Notes under the pieces: generated by a model
What the model was told of the DNA's origin: nothing
Databases searched by the model: none
Seen by the model: only the letters and a program-made list of their open reading frames with translations
Part shown: positions 21,978-33,232 of the stretch, piece after piece
How the letters are laid out: each line of letters begins with the position of its first letter
Position numbering within the stretch: position 1 is the first letter of the stretch
Assembly (NCBI GenBank): GCA_037974665.1
Contig: CM075769.1
Coordinates: forward strand, 22,966,139-23,030,138
DNA from: Ehretia macrophylla
Lineage: Eukaryota; Streptophyta; Magnoliopsida; Boraginales; Ehretiaceae
Reading direction: 5' to 3'
DNA: 64,000 nucleotides
Position numbers and translations under genes: made by a program

Positions 21978-22861
21978 AAGAGGTCATTCTTTGTTTCGAA
22001 GGGGGTGATGAGCTTCATGATTCTACAACTCAATTTGACTCAGCTCCCATATTAAAGAAGTTAGTGGTCACCACTTCTCTCGTACCTAGTTTTGACTCTG
22101 CTAGGCCTTCTGAGTTTGATGTACTTTATTCTTCAATCCCTGAGCCCCAATTATGTCTGGAGGATGAGCTTGATGTCATAATAGTTCAATTTGACTTTTC
22201 TACCTTTTTAAGAAAATTGGGTGCACACAACTCCTTAGATCCTACTTGTTACCTAGATGAGTCTTTTGAGCCTACTTTTTTTTCCATTTTTTTCCCTTGT
22301 CCTAAAGCATCTATAGATGATGTTCCTCCTGCTCTAGAGCTCATACCATGGTTTCCTCATACCGAGCATGCACATTTAGGATCGTACTGCACTTCTCCTA
22401 TAATTAGAGCATATAATATTTTACCAAAATATGAGGAGCATGTGTTGATAGTCTTTGATCATCAAAAGAGGCCCATTGGGTGGTTAACTAAGGAAGAAGA
22501 AAATCTTTCCTCCAAAGAGAAATATTTAGGGCTCAACCCAAATTTGAATGCAATGATTCATAAGGAGGGGACTAGATTGTTTGACCCTAGTAGTAGAGAC
22601 CCCATTCCTCATAGCTTTTGGGTTAACCCTGTTCAAGTAGAGTTTGATCTTATTGGACTTCATATGATCACTAGTAAATTAGAGCACAAATGCATTCACA
22701 TGACCTTGGGATGGGAGTTTTCACCTCATCAATGTGAACTTGAGAAGGATCACTTCATGCCCCTTATGAAGCAACATTTGTGGAAGGATCCTCTAACAAT
22801 CTACTTTGATGTCATTATTCGGCTATTTGAGCCGAAAGAATTTAAGAGAATTTTGCTCTAA
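21971..22861 (+). CDS. TE-4 ORF2: pol-linker-like protein of unknown function
   Basis: The frame is open from the A-run at 21963-21969 (GVEEVILCFEGGDELHD...) to the stop at 22859-22861; the first Met in it is at 22064. The stretch around 22326-22485 (LELIPWFPHTEHAHLG ... PIIRAY ... RPIGW) resembles the linker just before RT in Athila/Tat polyproteins, which has LELKPLP and an AIGW-like end. After this no RT follows. Instead there are about 120 residues I do not recognise, ending FEPKEFKRILL. It may be a relic joined by a pol deletion, or a kept non-autonomous protein. The long stop-free length in this battered window is notable. Confidence 0.5.
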   Translation, partial: GVEEVILCFEGGDELHDSTTQFDSAPILKKLVVTTSLVPSFDSARPSEFDVLYSSIPEPQLCLEDELDVIIVQFDFSTFLRKLGAHNSLDPTCYLDESFEPTFFSIFFPCPKASIDDVPPALELIPWFPHTEHAHLGSYCTSPIIRAYNILPKYEEHVLIVFDHQKRPIGWLTKEEENLSSKEKYLGLNPNLNAMIHKEGTRLFDPSSRDPIPHSFWVNPVQVEFDLIGLHMITSKLEHKCIHMTLGWEFSPHQCELEKDHFMPLMKQHLWKDPLTIYFDVIIRLFEPKEFKRILL

Positions 22862-25017
22862 CACTAGCGCCGGGCTGAGAGTGTTAAACTTAGCGCTGCT
22901 AGGAGGCACCCTAGACGTAGCTATTAGGATTTACTTTTTTTTTATGTCAATTTCTTTTATGTCTGCTCTAGTATTATATTTTGTTTTTAGTTTATTTACT
23001 AGTTTTTAGATGTTATAGCTTGCATTCCAATCCTACATTTTGCTCCATTCTAGCTGCTTGTGCTTATTTCTTTAGAGTTGATAAAAGATACTACTATTGC
23101 ATCTAACGACTTCTCATGAGTTTTGGTTATATAACATGCAGTATAAGACAAAAGAGGTTGAAGATGCCCTCAAATACATCTCTATCAGAAGGGTTGCTAT
23201 ATATTAGGTGGTTTCTCTCTATGCTCTATTTCCCAACTTTTAGGTTGGACCTCCACTGGGTTATAGTGGGCTTTACCATTTTCTCAAAAATGGATTATCT
23301 TGTGTAATGGAAGTCTTGGGGTTAACTAGGATGAATACTATGAAAGAAAAATCATTGGCCAAAAGCGTAATGCCTGGCTTTCCCTCCTAATTATGGGAAA
23401 ATGTCTTAGGGTTTAAGTACGTTGGTGGTTTGAAATTAATGGCTTCTCCTCCGCATTTTTGATGTACTTAGTTAATTCTATTTTTGAAGTTTCACAAAAT
23501 TTGTCTTATTGGCTCACATTAAATGGATCCGGGTATTTGTATTCTATATCTCCTTATTTAAATTGTTTACTTGTCTTTTATGATTGTAGTGAGTCGACTT
23601 TAGTGCCTCTCAGAGTTTGGAACCTTTGTATGAGGATGTAAATAGGGTCGGCCAACAAAAAAATAAAAAAAAAATATATTTTTTATTCTTTTATTGTTTT
23701 TTATCATTTCTTGCCTTCTGTTGTTTTTTTTTTATTTCCTCTTAAGCTTAATTCAAAGTCGTAAATTTGAAGTGTTACATTTCTTCTCACTATTGCCCTC
23801 TTCGGGTATGTCAATCCACTCCCTCTATTTCTCTTAATTGTTTTCTTTTCATGCACTTTCACTATTGGGTTCTCATTATATGTTATTGTTTTCCCTTCGC
23901 ATACCCCTATCATGTTTTAATTCTATTTGCTTGAGGACAAGCAAACTTTAGATTTGGGGGTACGGGTGTTTAATTATGTCTATTGTTGATTTGGGAGAAT
24001 TTTTTAGAACTATGAAAATTTGTGAAATTTGTTTTTTGATCTTTTTACTTTTTGCGGATTTGTGGTGAATTTTCCGGTAATTGATGAGTTGTGATGGAAT
24101 TTTGATTAGCTCTTATGAAGTGATCGAGGAGAGTAGGTGGTTCTTGATTTTATGACGTAGTCTTGAATTGAACTCTTAGGATTGATTTTGATGAAGTTGA
24201 TGTGTGGGGACTTTGAAATTATGCCTAGGCTATTGTGGTCCCATGGCTTGGTTGTAATATGATGAGATATGATGTGGTTGTGATATGAGTGCTCTTGCTT
24301 GAGTAGTCTTGCTTACATGCCTAAGCCATTATAGTAAAAACAATCAAAAAAAACAAAAAAACAAAAAAGGAAAAAAATCAAAAGAGAAAAAAATCAAAAA
24401 ATAAAGAAGAAAAGAAGAAAAGAAGAAATTGAATGAAAAAAATTCTTTGTTTCTATCTCTTAGCACCACTATGCTTGTATTTATTATCTATCTTTAAGGA
24501 TATGTGCTTACGGTGTGCAGTGTTTCGGTGTTTAACACTTCAAGCAAGTAGGGTACGCATGGGGTCTTTCGAATCCTATCAGCCTAAGCCTTAAATGGTT
24601 GGGATTGATGACCTCGAAAGCACGTTACATGGGATATTGAGTTGACCATCTGGGACCAAGCACCAAATAAAAAGAGATGAAGTATGTTTACTTTTATGTT
24701 TTGGGATGAATAAAAGGGGTGAAAGGCATGTATATGGAAGATTATAAAGGCAATGAGGGTGCAAGTATTATGATCTAATTGTATTAAGTTGTCTTGCTGC
24801 TTAGTTACGTAGAAACTTGATCGTGTTTGGTGTAATCTTATAGTAAACATGCTTTGTCTTTAAAGAGAGAAATTCGAACGAGTTCGCTTTACTACTACAC
24901 CATAAGATCAATTGTTCCCCGAACCATTCTACTTCTATTAGAGTTGATTGATTCATTAGATCAACCGCTTGAGAACTTGAAGATTTGCTTAGATCCTAGT
25001 ATTGCTTGGGGACAAAC
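22862..25017 (+). other. TE-4 non-coding 3' interior
   Basis: No gene seen. Contents: a conserved-looking block at 22865-22920; pyrimidine-rich stretches near 23660-23800; a first PPT-like signal at 23930-23960 (CTTGAGGACAAGCAAAC then TTTGGGGGTACGGG); an A-rich low-complexity run at 24337-24440; and a second GGGGACAAACAAG signal near 25008. The small open frames here have no motif. Confidence 0.6.
22875..22920 (+). other. Post-ORF motif shared with Athila/Tat elements
   Basis: GTGTTAAACTTAGCGCTGC then TAGGAGGCACCCTAG follow the ORF2 stop. Plant Athila/Tat elements commonly have a GTTAAA...AGCGCT...GGGAGGCAACCC motif just after pol. This supports the lineage and shows the pol 3' boundary survived while pol was lost. 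Confidence 0.5.
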
Positions 25018-25038
25018 AAGAGGTAGGTGTGGGGGTGT
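25018..25038 (+). other. TE-4 polypurine tract
   Basis: AAGAGGTAGGTGTGGGGGTGT ends directly at the 3' LTR start TGATGTATTC. It is G-rich but interrupted by T, as is usual in this lineage. Confidence 0.65.
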
Positions 25039-26200
25039 TGATGTATTCATACTTTTGGGCATATTTCTTTGCTTTTTAGAATTAATTATGCACATTTATT
25101 GTAATGTTTGATCACTTTAATTGTGTTTTTGTGCATGTAGGAGCAGAACAATGAAAGAGCAATTAGGAGCACAAATTAAGAATATGCAAGAGAGCCAAGA
25201 ACTATTGAAGAAGATTTCTTGAAGAATTGAGATAGAAAAAAAAGAACAAAAGACAAAAGAAATAAAGAAAAAGAAATAAAGCTTGACCGTTGACCAAGGC
25301 TAAATGCCTTGGCCAACAACTTCAAGTCCAACGTGGACTTTGGAATAAACAAAGCAAACTAAAGAAAATAAGTCCACGTTGGACTTGGAAAAGAAAAATG
25401 GCCAATTCGGCCATAACACTAAAAGCCCAATAGGGCTTTGCAAATGAGGCAGTGGCAATTGTCTTATAAAAGAAGAGGAGCAGTGAATTGAAGGGAGAGG
25501 AGAGGGTTGCGCTGCAGCTCAGTAGGAATGAAACAGAAAAGAACAAAAAAGGAGCTGCACGACAGAGAGATAAAAGAAAAAGAGTTTTGAATTGAGGATT
25601 CAACGTACGATTGGAACATGAATCAAGCTATAAATCATATTTTCTACAGATTCAGACTTATTTTATGGGGAAGTTTATCTTATTTTTCTTTCATAATTTC
25701 AGTTTAATTCGTTTGAACATGACTGAGTGATTCATAGTTTAGGGTAGGATTTCTATCTAATAGTCTTGATTCTATGATCTTAAATTTGGATTTATTATTT
25801 TGATGCTTTATATATTTTTATGATTTATGTTCTTCATTGTTTATTGTCTATTATCTCATTATGCTTGTAGCTAATGCGTGATAGATATGCTTATGCTAAA
25901 TCGTATAAAATATATATTTGGGCTTTATTACAAGAACTATAGGTTGTACTATAGTTTTTTTACACTTAATTTGTTAACGCGTTATCCTAGGATTTTAGGA
26001 CAAATCTACACTCCGGCTAAATAAAGGACTTGGAGATAGCGTTGCACCTTTAAACTAGGTTTGACTCGTTAATAAATTAGACATAGCTGATAAATTAATT
26101 AATTAGGCTTGTAGTCTAATTTTGTATTAGAATGACAAGATCCTAAATTTGAGCCTAGAATTCAAGCTTTGCATAAGAATCCAATCCCTAAACCATTCTA
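25039..26200 (+). repeat. TE-4 3' LTR, truncated
   Basis: It matches 19672-20845 closely up to AAACCATTC, then similarity stops at about 26200. The final roughly 275 bp and the CA end are absent, and the next base belongs to TE-5. Confidence 0.85.
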
Positions 26201-26810
26201 AATCCTCGCATATAGCTCAGTGATGAGGAAAATAAGGAAGGTTTTAGTAAAGGTTTTATCTTTTCGTAAACGATTTGATAAAACATACCATGCTTATTAG
26301 AATGCACATGTAACCAACAAATTGTGAATATAATGTCATGGACATTTAATAAGAAACTACATTGAACATGATAATAAGCAAGCAACTCTACCCACCGAGG
26401 GCCTCGAACCACATATTAAAAGGATACTTGAGTAATTGTGATTGCTGATGATGACGACTTCTGCCTCGAATCAATTAATGATAACCCAAACCACCACAAT
26501 CGAGGATGAAGTCCTCTTAGAAAACCCAACTACAACTTCGTCAATAGCCAAGGGTTCCGGATAGCTCATCTCAAAGGTAAGAATAAGTCCATCGTGGTCG
26601 TGGCTAAATCGACAAGCCCGATACTGCCCGGGGGCTATCGATCGCACTCAGGCCTTTAGAAAGTTGCAACCTTGATAGAATATATATATATATATACATA
26701 TAATATCTAACTTTCCAAGGGATGTCACCAAGTGAGAAAGGACTACGATAGCAACAAAGTAGATTACTTCCGTCAGAACAGTAATATCAAAGATATGGCA
26801 AGTAAGCATG
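26201..26810 (-). mobile_element. TE-5 LTR, distal piece
   Basis: Read on the minus strand, 47768, 37880-36383, then 26810-26201 form one continuous chromovirus-type LTR related to that of TE-6. This piece carries the CTACTTTGTTG loop (26751-26768) and the HB-like GGGCAGTATCGGGCTTGTC (26611-26633). It ends abruptly against TE-4, so its 3' end is missing. A TA microsatellite lies at about 26679-26704. Confidence 0.6.
26679..26704. repeat. Short TA microsatellite
   Basis: About 26 bp of TA dinucleotides with one interruption, within TE-5. Confidence 0.8.
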
Positions 26811-28908
26811 TGTAAGGCTCGGCACGAGACCTCACGTGCATTCAGTTCATATAACATAGAAATAAATCATTTTATGTGCAATTATCTCATTTTACGTGCA
26901 TTTGTATCATTTTTTGTGCAATTAAGAGTTTTAGGTATTGTAAGAATTAGTTAAGATTTATTGAGTAAGACTAACTAACTAGAATAGTTAAAATTAGATC
27001 AAATGGCAAAGTAGCAAAACACAATTAGTTAGAGGGGTACTCTCGTCATTTGTCTATTTATATTTTATCTCACCTAACATTTTCCACTAACTAAAACAAA
27101 ACACATACATACACTATACTACACACATACACACACGATCTGTTCATACATACACACACTACACGATCAAGTTAGAGAAAAGAAGAAGAAGAAGAAGAAG
27201 ATGAAGAATATGACCAAGGCATTTCAACCATTGTCAAGCTAGCTTCAAATTTAAGCCATATATTGCATTCTTCAGATCACTCTTTGTATTTCAAACTCTT
27301 GTTAAGGTGAGGGAAGTTTTCTAAATGTTTTACAAAGACATATAGAGAATGTTTGATGAGTTATACATGTGTATTGAGCATGATGGAAGTATATGTAAGC
27401 TTATTTTGTGAATTTGAATTTGGGTATGTTCAATCTAGGGTTCTGAATTTTGTGGTGTTGTTATCTTTAGCTTGGACTTGTCTTCTATAGCTTGTGATGA
27501 TCTTGAAGATTATTATATGAGTTGTATGAAATTTTACATGTATGGAATATGTTCAATTGTTTGCAAAGAGAAGAAAGAAAAAGTTGAGTCTTGAACATTT
27601 GTGTTAAGTTGAATGTTGGTAAAAGATGGTGTTGTAAAACTTGTGGATTAATGTTGTTTAAGCTTGAGTTAAGTTGATTATTTGATATGAGCTTGAAAGA
27701 ATAAGTTTAGAGCAAGAAAAACAAGTCAAAAAGGTGTATTTCGGACGAATCTAGTCGATCAGATCTGACTCCAGTCGACCAGATTAGTCGTTCAGATATC
27801 ACTAGTCAAGATCCGGACGAGTGGATCTGGTCGACTCCAGTCATTCGGATTAGTCGTCCGGATGACCGACAACTTTCTTTGTCGTTCTCCACATTGCGTC
27901 TTATGAATTCTAAATGCAATATATTATAATTGTTTGCATGTTTATAGGTTGGGATATTTTCAAGGTTAAATACATGCTTATGTGACAAAGGCAACCTACT
28001 TTGTTGCCCTCCCTTTTATATTGATGCTTATATTATGTTTATCATGTTAACCACTTCGGGCGCGACGGTTGCAACCACATTTATGGGCATGGTGGCGTTC
28101 GTTTCCCCTGGGTAGCATCGGGCTACCAGTCGGTCTCGACTACCATGGTGCTCAGTGGATATCCGGATAACACCTAATGTTGGAGTTTGGGGAGAAGTGA
28201 TGAAGACTGAATCAAGGCCGGCCTTCTACAGCAACTGTATCCTTTGACCTGTGATATTACCACTCTTGTTTGGGCCTAGCCCTTGGGAGTAGGGTTATAA
28301 GATGTTGCTATCTTGATAAATTGATTATTTATGCGTAGCATGGGTTTTTTAATTGATTTCAAAAGATCAAAACTCTTGCGAAAATCCCCATACCCTTTAA
28401 CGCTCGCCTCGTAGCTCATCCCTTTTCATGACAATTTTTTAGGTGAAGCCGAGCCTAAGCCAACAACTCAAGTTGAAGGCGAGGCTTATTTGTGTGATGA
28501 GTCAGACTTTTGATATTTGTGATCCTGCTTGCTTGTATTGTTGGATTTTTGGATGTTATGAACTATGTTATAAATTGTCAACTTCAAGTACTGTAATATT
28601 CTTTTGGGATTTAGTTATGTAACTATTTTCCTGGACGTTGGATTGTAACCGTACTAGTGACTTATTCTTTTGAGGTTTAGAAGGAATTGATGACTTGTGA
28701 TGTGACGTAATGGATGAAACTAGGCCTTTTATATATGGAACAGGTTAATGTAAGTTCAAATGCCGATAGTTTTGGGCACCCCTCTTGAAGTTACTTGCCG
28801 AATTTATAAATGTTTAGGCTATGAATTGTTGATTGTTCAGGTTTATTTGTCTGGTACACATCATGTTATGGTCTTGTCCTAGCATTAGGTCGGGGTCGGG
28901 GCATAACA
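26811..28908 (+). repeat. TE-6 5' LTR
   Basis: 2098 bp, starting TGTAAGGCTCGGCACGAG and ending GGGGCATAACA. It contains a short GAA run at 27181-27200 (much longer in the 3' LTR), HA at 27990-28008, the palindrome GGTTGCAACC near 28065 and HB at 28108-28129. Confidence 0.92.
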
Positions 28909-28916
28909 CCTTTAGA

Positions 28917-28928
28917 TGGTATCAGAGC
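28917..28928 (+). other. TE-6 primer-binding site, initiator-Met tRNA
   Basis: TGGTATCAGAGC lies eight bases after the LTR end and matches the iMet tRNA 3' end exactly. Confidence 0.88.
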
Positions 28929-29259
28929 TAGCCTAGGTTAGCGAATGTCTGGGTTTAGAATTATGGTCCGTGGGTAGATGCCCTAAATAGGATGACGTAC
29001 CACTTAAGAGATGCTTGAATTACTTATGCGTTAAGGTGACTTATATGTCTATATGTGAATAATATGTGCATATATGTGACATTTGTCTATTGATAATATG
29101 AAGTTATGTGATTAAGTATGGCCATACTCTATACTATACCATTATTAATTTATCTATAACCATTCATATTAGAAGTAACTATAGGCCATGTACACTCATC
29201 TCAGATCATAATGCATGCATATTATATAACCGTGAGTGGTCTATGTGTTATGTCTATAG

Positions 29260-30290
29260 ATGACAGGTCGTAATACTCGTGCAAATACCGGAGCACAAGT
29301 AATGGGGAATGTTGACCCAGCAAACCCCGGGATAGCCATGTTTAATATGATGGCAAATGCGATGGATCGCATGAGTCAGGTGATGGATCAACAAGAAATT
29401 AACGTTGCGGGCAACAATAACAACAATAATAGTGGCAACAACAACAACAACCACTGAGGTAATGAATATGATACATTCACAAGCTTCCTGGGATATGGAC
29501 CTTTTAAGTTCTTGGGTGAGCCTGACAGTGAGAAGACAGAGGCTTGGCTTGCCAAGGTGGAAAAGATCTATGTTGCCATGGATTACACCGATGAGAAAAA
29601 GGTAGCCTTTGCAACCTTCTTGCTGGAAGAAGATGTGGAGGAATGGTGGAGAAATGAGAAGGCTCGTTGGGAACAGAATGGCACTCTGGTTACGTGGGCT
29701 AACTTTGTAGACTCTTTCAAGAACAACTATGTGTTAGAGGTGGTTCGGGAGAGAAAGGAAGAAGAGTTCCTAACCATGAGTCAAAGAAGCTTGTTTGTAG
29801 TATAGTACGAAGCCCGATTCAACAAACTCTCCAAGTACTTACCGGAGTTAGTCCAGATTGAGAAAATGAGGATCAAGCACTTCATTCGGGGACTAAGGTC
29901 CGAAATTCAGGATTTCATTGTGTCACATCGCTTCACTACATATGCCGAGATGGTTGATTCAGCAGCGCGAGTTGAAAATAAGAGATTGGATACTCGTGGA
30001 TGACCGAGTCAATTGAATAAGAGGCCGATGTTATCACAAGCACCTCAGAGGTCGTACTTAGCCTAGAGTCAAGCTTCAAGTCAAACTAAATCAACCCCTA
30101 CCCGACCATAGTCGAGTGCCTCAGTTATTCAATCGGTCAGTGGTTCTTCAAGTAATGCTACTGCTACCAAGAATATTATGTACAACTATTGTAATAAAAA
30201 AGGGTATATGAAGGCCCAGTGTTGGAAGAAGATGGGTAAGTGTTTGGGGTGTGGAAATGATGAACACTTAGCCAAGGATTGTCTATAATG
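29260..30290 (+). pseudogene. gag: TE-6 gag, broken
   Basis: Start MTGRNTRANT at 29260, parallel to the TE-2 start. A poly-Asn stretch (about residues 50-65, AAC/AAT repeats) is followed by a TGA near 29455. The gag domain then reads FLGYGPFKFLGEP, EEWWRNEKARW and an RFNKLSKYLPE-type motif. The first zinc knuckle is damaged (YNYCNKKGYMKAQC: first Cys and the His both lost). The second is intact (CLGCGNDEHLAKDC, 30244-30285). Stops include TGA near 29455, TAG near 29803, TGA near 30001 and TAGs near 30064 and 30109. Confidence 0.88.
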
Positions 30291-31670
30291 ACGAAACAGA
30301 GGTGCACCAAATCAGGCTGTCAAAAATGTACCAGGGCAGAGGGTCCAAGCCCTGGTATATGCTGTTGATTAAGAGGAGCTTCCTGAGGTTGCTAATATCG
30401 CTGAAGGTACCTTCTTGGTTAAAGTCCTTATTGATACGGAAGCCACGCATTCATTTGTTACACCTCAATGTGTGCATTGCATCAAATTGTAAGTAGAACC
30501 CCTATCATGTCATGTAGAAGTTAGCAATCCCATGGGCACTAAGTATGTTTCTAGATTTGGATGTAAAGGATGTAAAATTCAAATAAAGGGCCAGGAATTT
30601 TTGACTGACCTCATTGTACTTCCCTTTAAAAAATATGACATTATATTGGGAATGGATTGGTTGGCTTGCAATTATGCCCAATTGGATTACCGGACGAACA
30701 TTGTGAGGTTACAGGTACCAAGCCAACCGGTGATCGAGGTGAAGGGCAGAGGTGATTTTGCAGGGAATACAGTGGTGTCCTCGATCAAAGCTATGAAATT
30801 AATGAGAAAGGGATGCAGTAGATACTTGGCTTATTTGATCAAGAAGCCAATTGATCAAGTTATGTTAGCAGAGGTACCAGTGGTGAAAGAATATATTGAT
30901 GTATTTTTGAAAGAGTTACCGGGATTTCCACCAAAGAGGGAGATTGGCTTTGTAATTGAGGTATTGCCAGGTACTCAGCCAATCTCAAGGGCACCATATC
31001 GAATGGCCCCGACTGAGTTGCAGGAGTTGAAATTTCAATTGCAAGGGTTGTTGGAAAAGAGATTCATCCAACCAAGCACATCCCCATGGGGAGCACCTGT
31101 TTTGTTTGTGAAGAAGAAGGATGACACACTGAGATTGTGTATAGACTACTGGGGATTGAATCATGTGACTGTTAAGAATAAGTATCCTTTGCCGTTAATT
31201 GATGAGCTATTTGATCAACTACAAGGAGCTAAGGTGTACTATAAGTTTGATTTGAGGCAGGGTTATTATCAGCTCCGCATCAAGAAAGAAGACGTGCCTA
31301 AATAAGCTTTTAGAACAAGGTACGGGCAATATGAATTTGTTGTGATGCCATTTGGACTAACAAATGCTCCTGTCGCCTTTATAGACTTGATGCACAGGGT
31401 GGTCTAGCCTTACCTGGATCAATTCGTGGTGATATTCATAGACGATATTTTGGTGTATTCCAAGTCAAAGGAGGAGCATGGGAAGCATCTACATTTGGTG
31501 TTGTAGAAGTTGCGGGAACATCAGTTGAATGCCAAGTTTAGTAAATGCAAGTTTTGGCTTCAACAAGTTTCCTTCTTGGGACACATAATCTCTCGGAGAG
31601 GAATAACTATAGATCCATCAAAGATTGAAGTGGTGCTATCATAGAAGAAACCCGAGAATGTTACAGAAGT
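30291..31670 (+). pseudogene. pol: TE-6 protease and reverse transcriptase
   Basis: The protease active site reads DTEATHSF at 30433, so the essential Gly of D-S/T-G is Glu. A TAA follows at 30490. RT is recognisable from about 30532: [44 protein letters not shown] and the catalytic FIDDILVYS at 31435-31461. A TAA near 31303 and TAGs near 31405, 31504 and 31642 break it. Same frame as gag. Confidence 0.9.
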
Positions 31671-32345
31671 ACACAGTTTCCTTAGGTTAGCCGCGTATTA
31701 TAGGAGATTTGTGAAAGACTTCTCAAAAATTGCAAGACCCCTTACAAGATTGACACAAAAGAAGATGAGCTTTACGTGGGATGATAAATATGAAAATAGC
31801 TTTCAAGAGTTGAAGAAGAGGTTGACAACCGCTCCTATTTTAGCGTTGCCCGAGGGAAACCAAGGGTTTGTCATTTATAGTGATGCTTCGTATGAGGGGT
31901 TAGGATGTGTTTTGATGCAAAATGATCAAGTCATCACGTGTGCTTCTCGGAAGTTAAAGCCCTATGAAATGAATTACCCCACTCATGACCTATAGTTGGC
32001 AGTGATAGTGTTTGCATTGAAGAAGTGGAGGCAGTACTTGTGGGGAAGCGAGTTTGAGATATTTATTGATCACAAAAGCTTGAAATAGTTGTTTTCTCAG
32101 AAGGAGCTTAACATGAGGCAGATGAGATAGATGGAGCTCCTGGGAGACTACAATTGCACCATCAATTATGTGCCCGGGAAAGCTAATGTGGTTGTGGATG
32201 CTTTGAGGCGAAAGGCAAGTTTGGCGAGATTGGGGATAAATGATCGTGTAATGATTCAATCAACATTGCTGTCTCAGATCAAAGAGACCCAACAACAAGA
32301 TCCACAATTTCAGAAGATAAAAGAAGACAATCCGGATTTCAAATG
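31671..32345 (+). pseudogene. pol: TE-6 RNase H
   Basis: [18 protein letters not shown] lies near 31870-31923 with the catalytic Asp, then [10 protein letters not shown] (Thr replaced by Ile in TDH). Stops fall near 31993, 32086 and 32128. The connection region to integrase ends with a TGA near 32343. Confidence 0.88.
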
Positions 32346-33232
32346 ACATGATAGATTGTGGAGATTTCGGAATCGAGTTTGTGTACCGAATGACCCAGAA
32401 TTGAAGAAGAAGATAGTTGAAGAAGCTCATAATTGATCTACAATACATCCTGGAGGAACAAAGATGTATCGAGACTTGAGGCAACTTTACTGGTGGAACA
32501 ATATGAAGCAAGAAATTGTAGAGTTTATGTCTCATTGTTTGACCTGTCAAAGAGTTAAGATGGAACATCAACGACCCACATGACTTTTTCAACCTTTAGA
32601 AATTCCGCAATGGAAATAGGAGCATGTAACAATGGATTGATGGAATTGCCGAAGTCACTTGGAAGATGTGATACTGTTTAGGTAATCGTGGATCGATTGA
32701 CGAAGACAGCCCATTCATCGCAATGAATAAGACGGATAACTTGGAAAAGCGAGTCGACTTGTATATAGCTAATATTGTGAAGTTGCATGGGGTACCTGCT
32801 AGTATAGTGTTTGATAGAGATTCAAGGTTTACGTCTCGATTTTGGCAAAAATTTCAAGTGGCTTTGGGGACGAAGTTGAGCTTCAGTACAACCTACCATC
32901 CTCAAACAGACGGGCAATCTGAGAGAAATATTCAAATCTTGGTGGACATGCTAAGAGCTTGTGCATTGGATTTTGGGGGAACATGGGAGAAATATTTGCC
33001 ATTAACGGAATTTGCTTACAACAATAGCTACCAAACAACAATTGGCATGGCATCTTATGAGGCGTTGTATGGACGAAAGTGCAGATCACCTCTATATTGG
33101 AGCGAGGTCGGTGAGATTAAAGCCATTGACCCTACATTATTACCGGAGATAGTGGAAAAGATAGATAAAGTGCAGTTGATCCAGAAAAGGATGGTCACCG
33201 CTTAGAGTAGGCAGAAAAGCTATGCTGATAGA

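Larger units (their letters stand above)
19672..26200 (+). mobile_element. TE-4: Athila/Tat-like non-autonomous LTR element, 3' end lost
   Basis: The 5' LTR is 19672-21109, the PBS for Asp tRNA is at 21116, two ORFs occupy 21261-22861, a long non-coding stretch follows, the PPT ends at 25038, and the 3' LTR (25039-26200) lacks its last roughly 275 bp. The left target duplication is AGAAC (19667-19671); the right one is lost. The Asp primer site and the LTR-linker protein motif suggest the Athila/Tat side of Ty3/Gypsy. No RT, RNase H or integrase motif is present. The two LTRs are very similar, so the insertion is fairly recent. Confidence 0.82.

Noticed and set aside
24337..24440. Poly(A) tail of a LINE or processed pseudogene
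   Set aside because: A-rich mixed sequence well inside TE-4, with no LINE ORF upstream and no target duplication.
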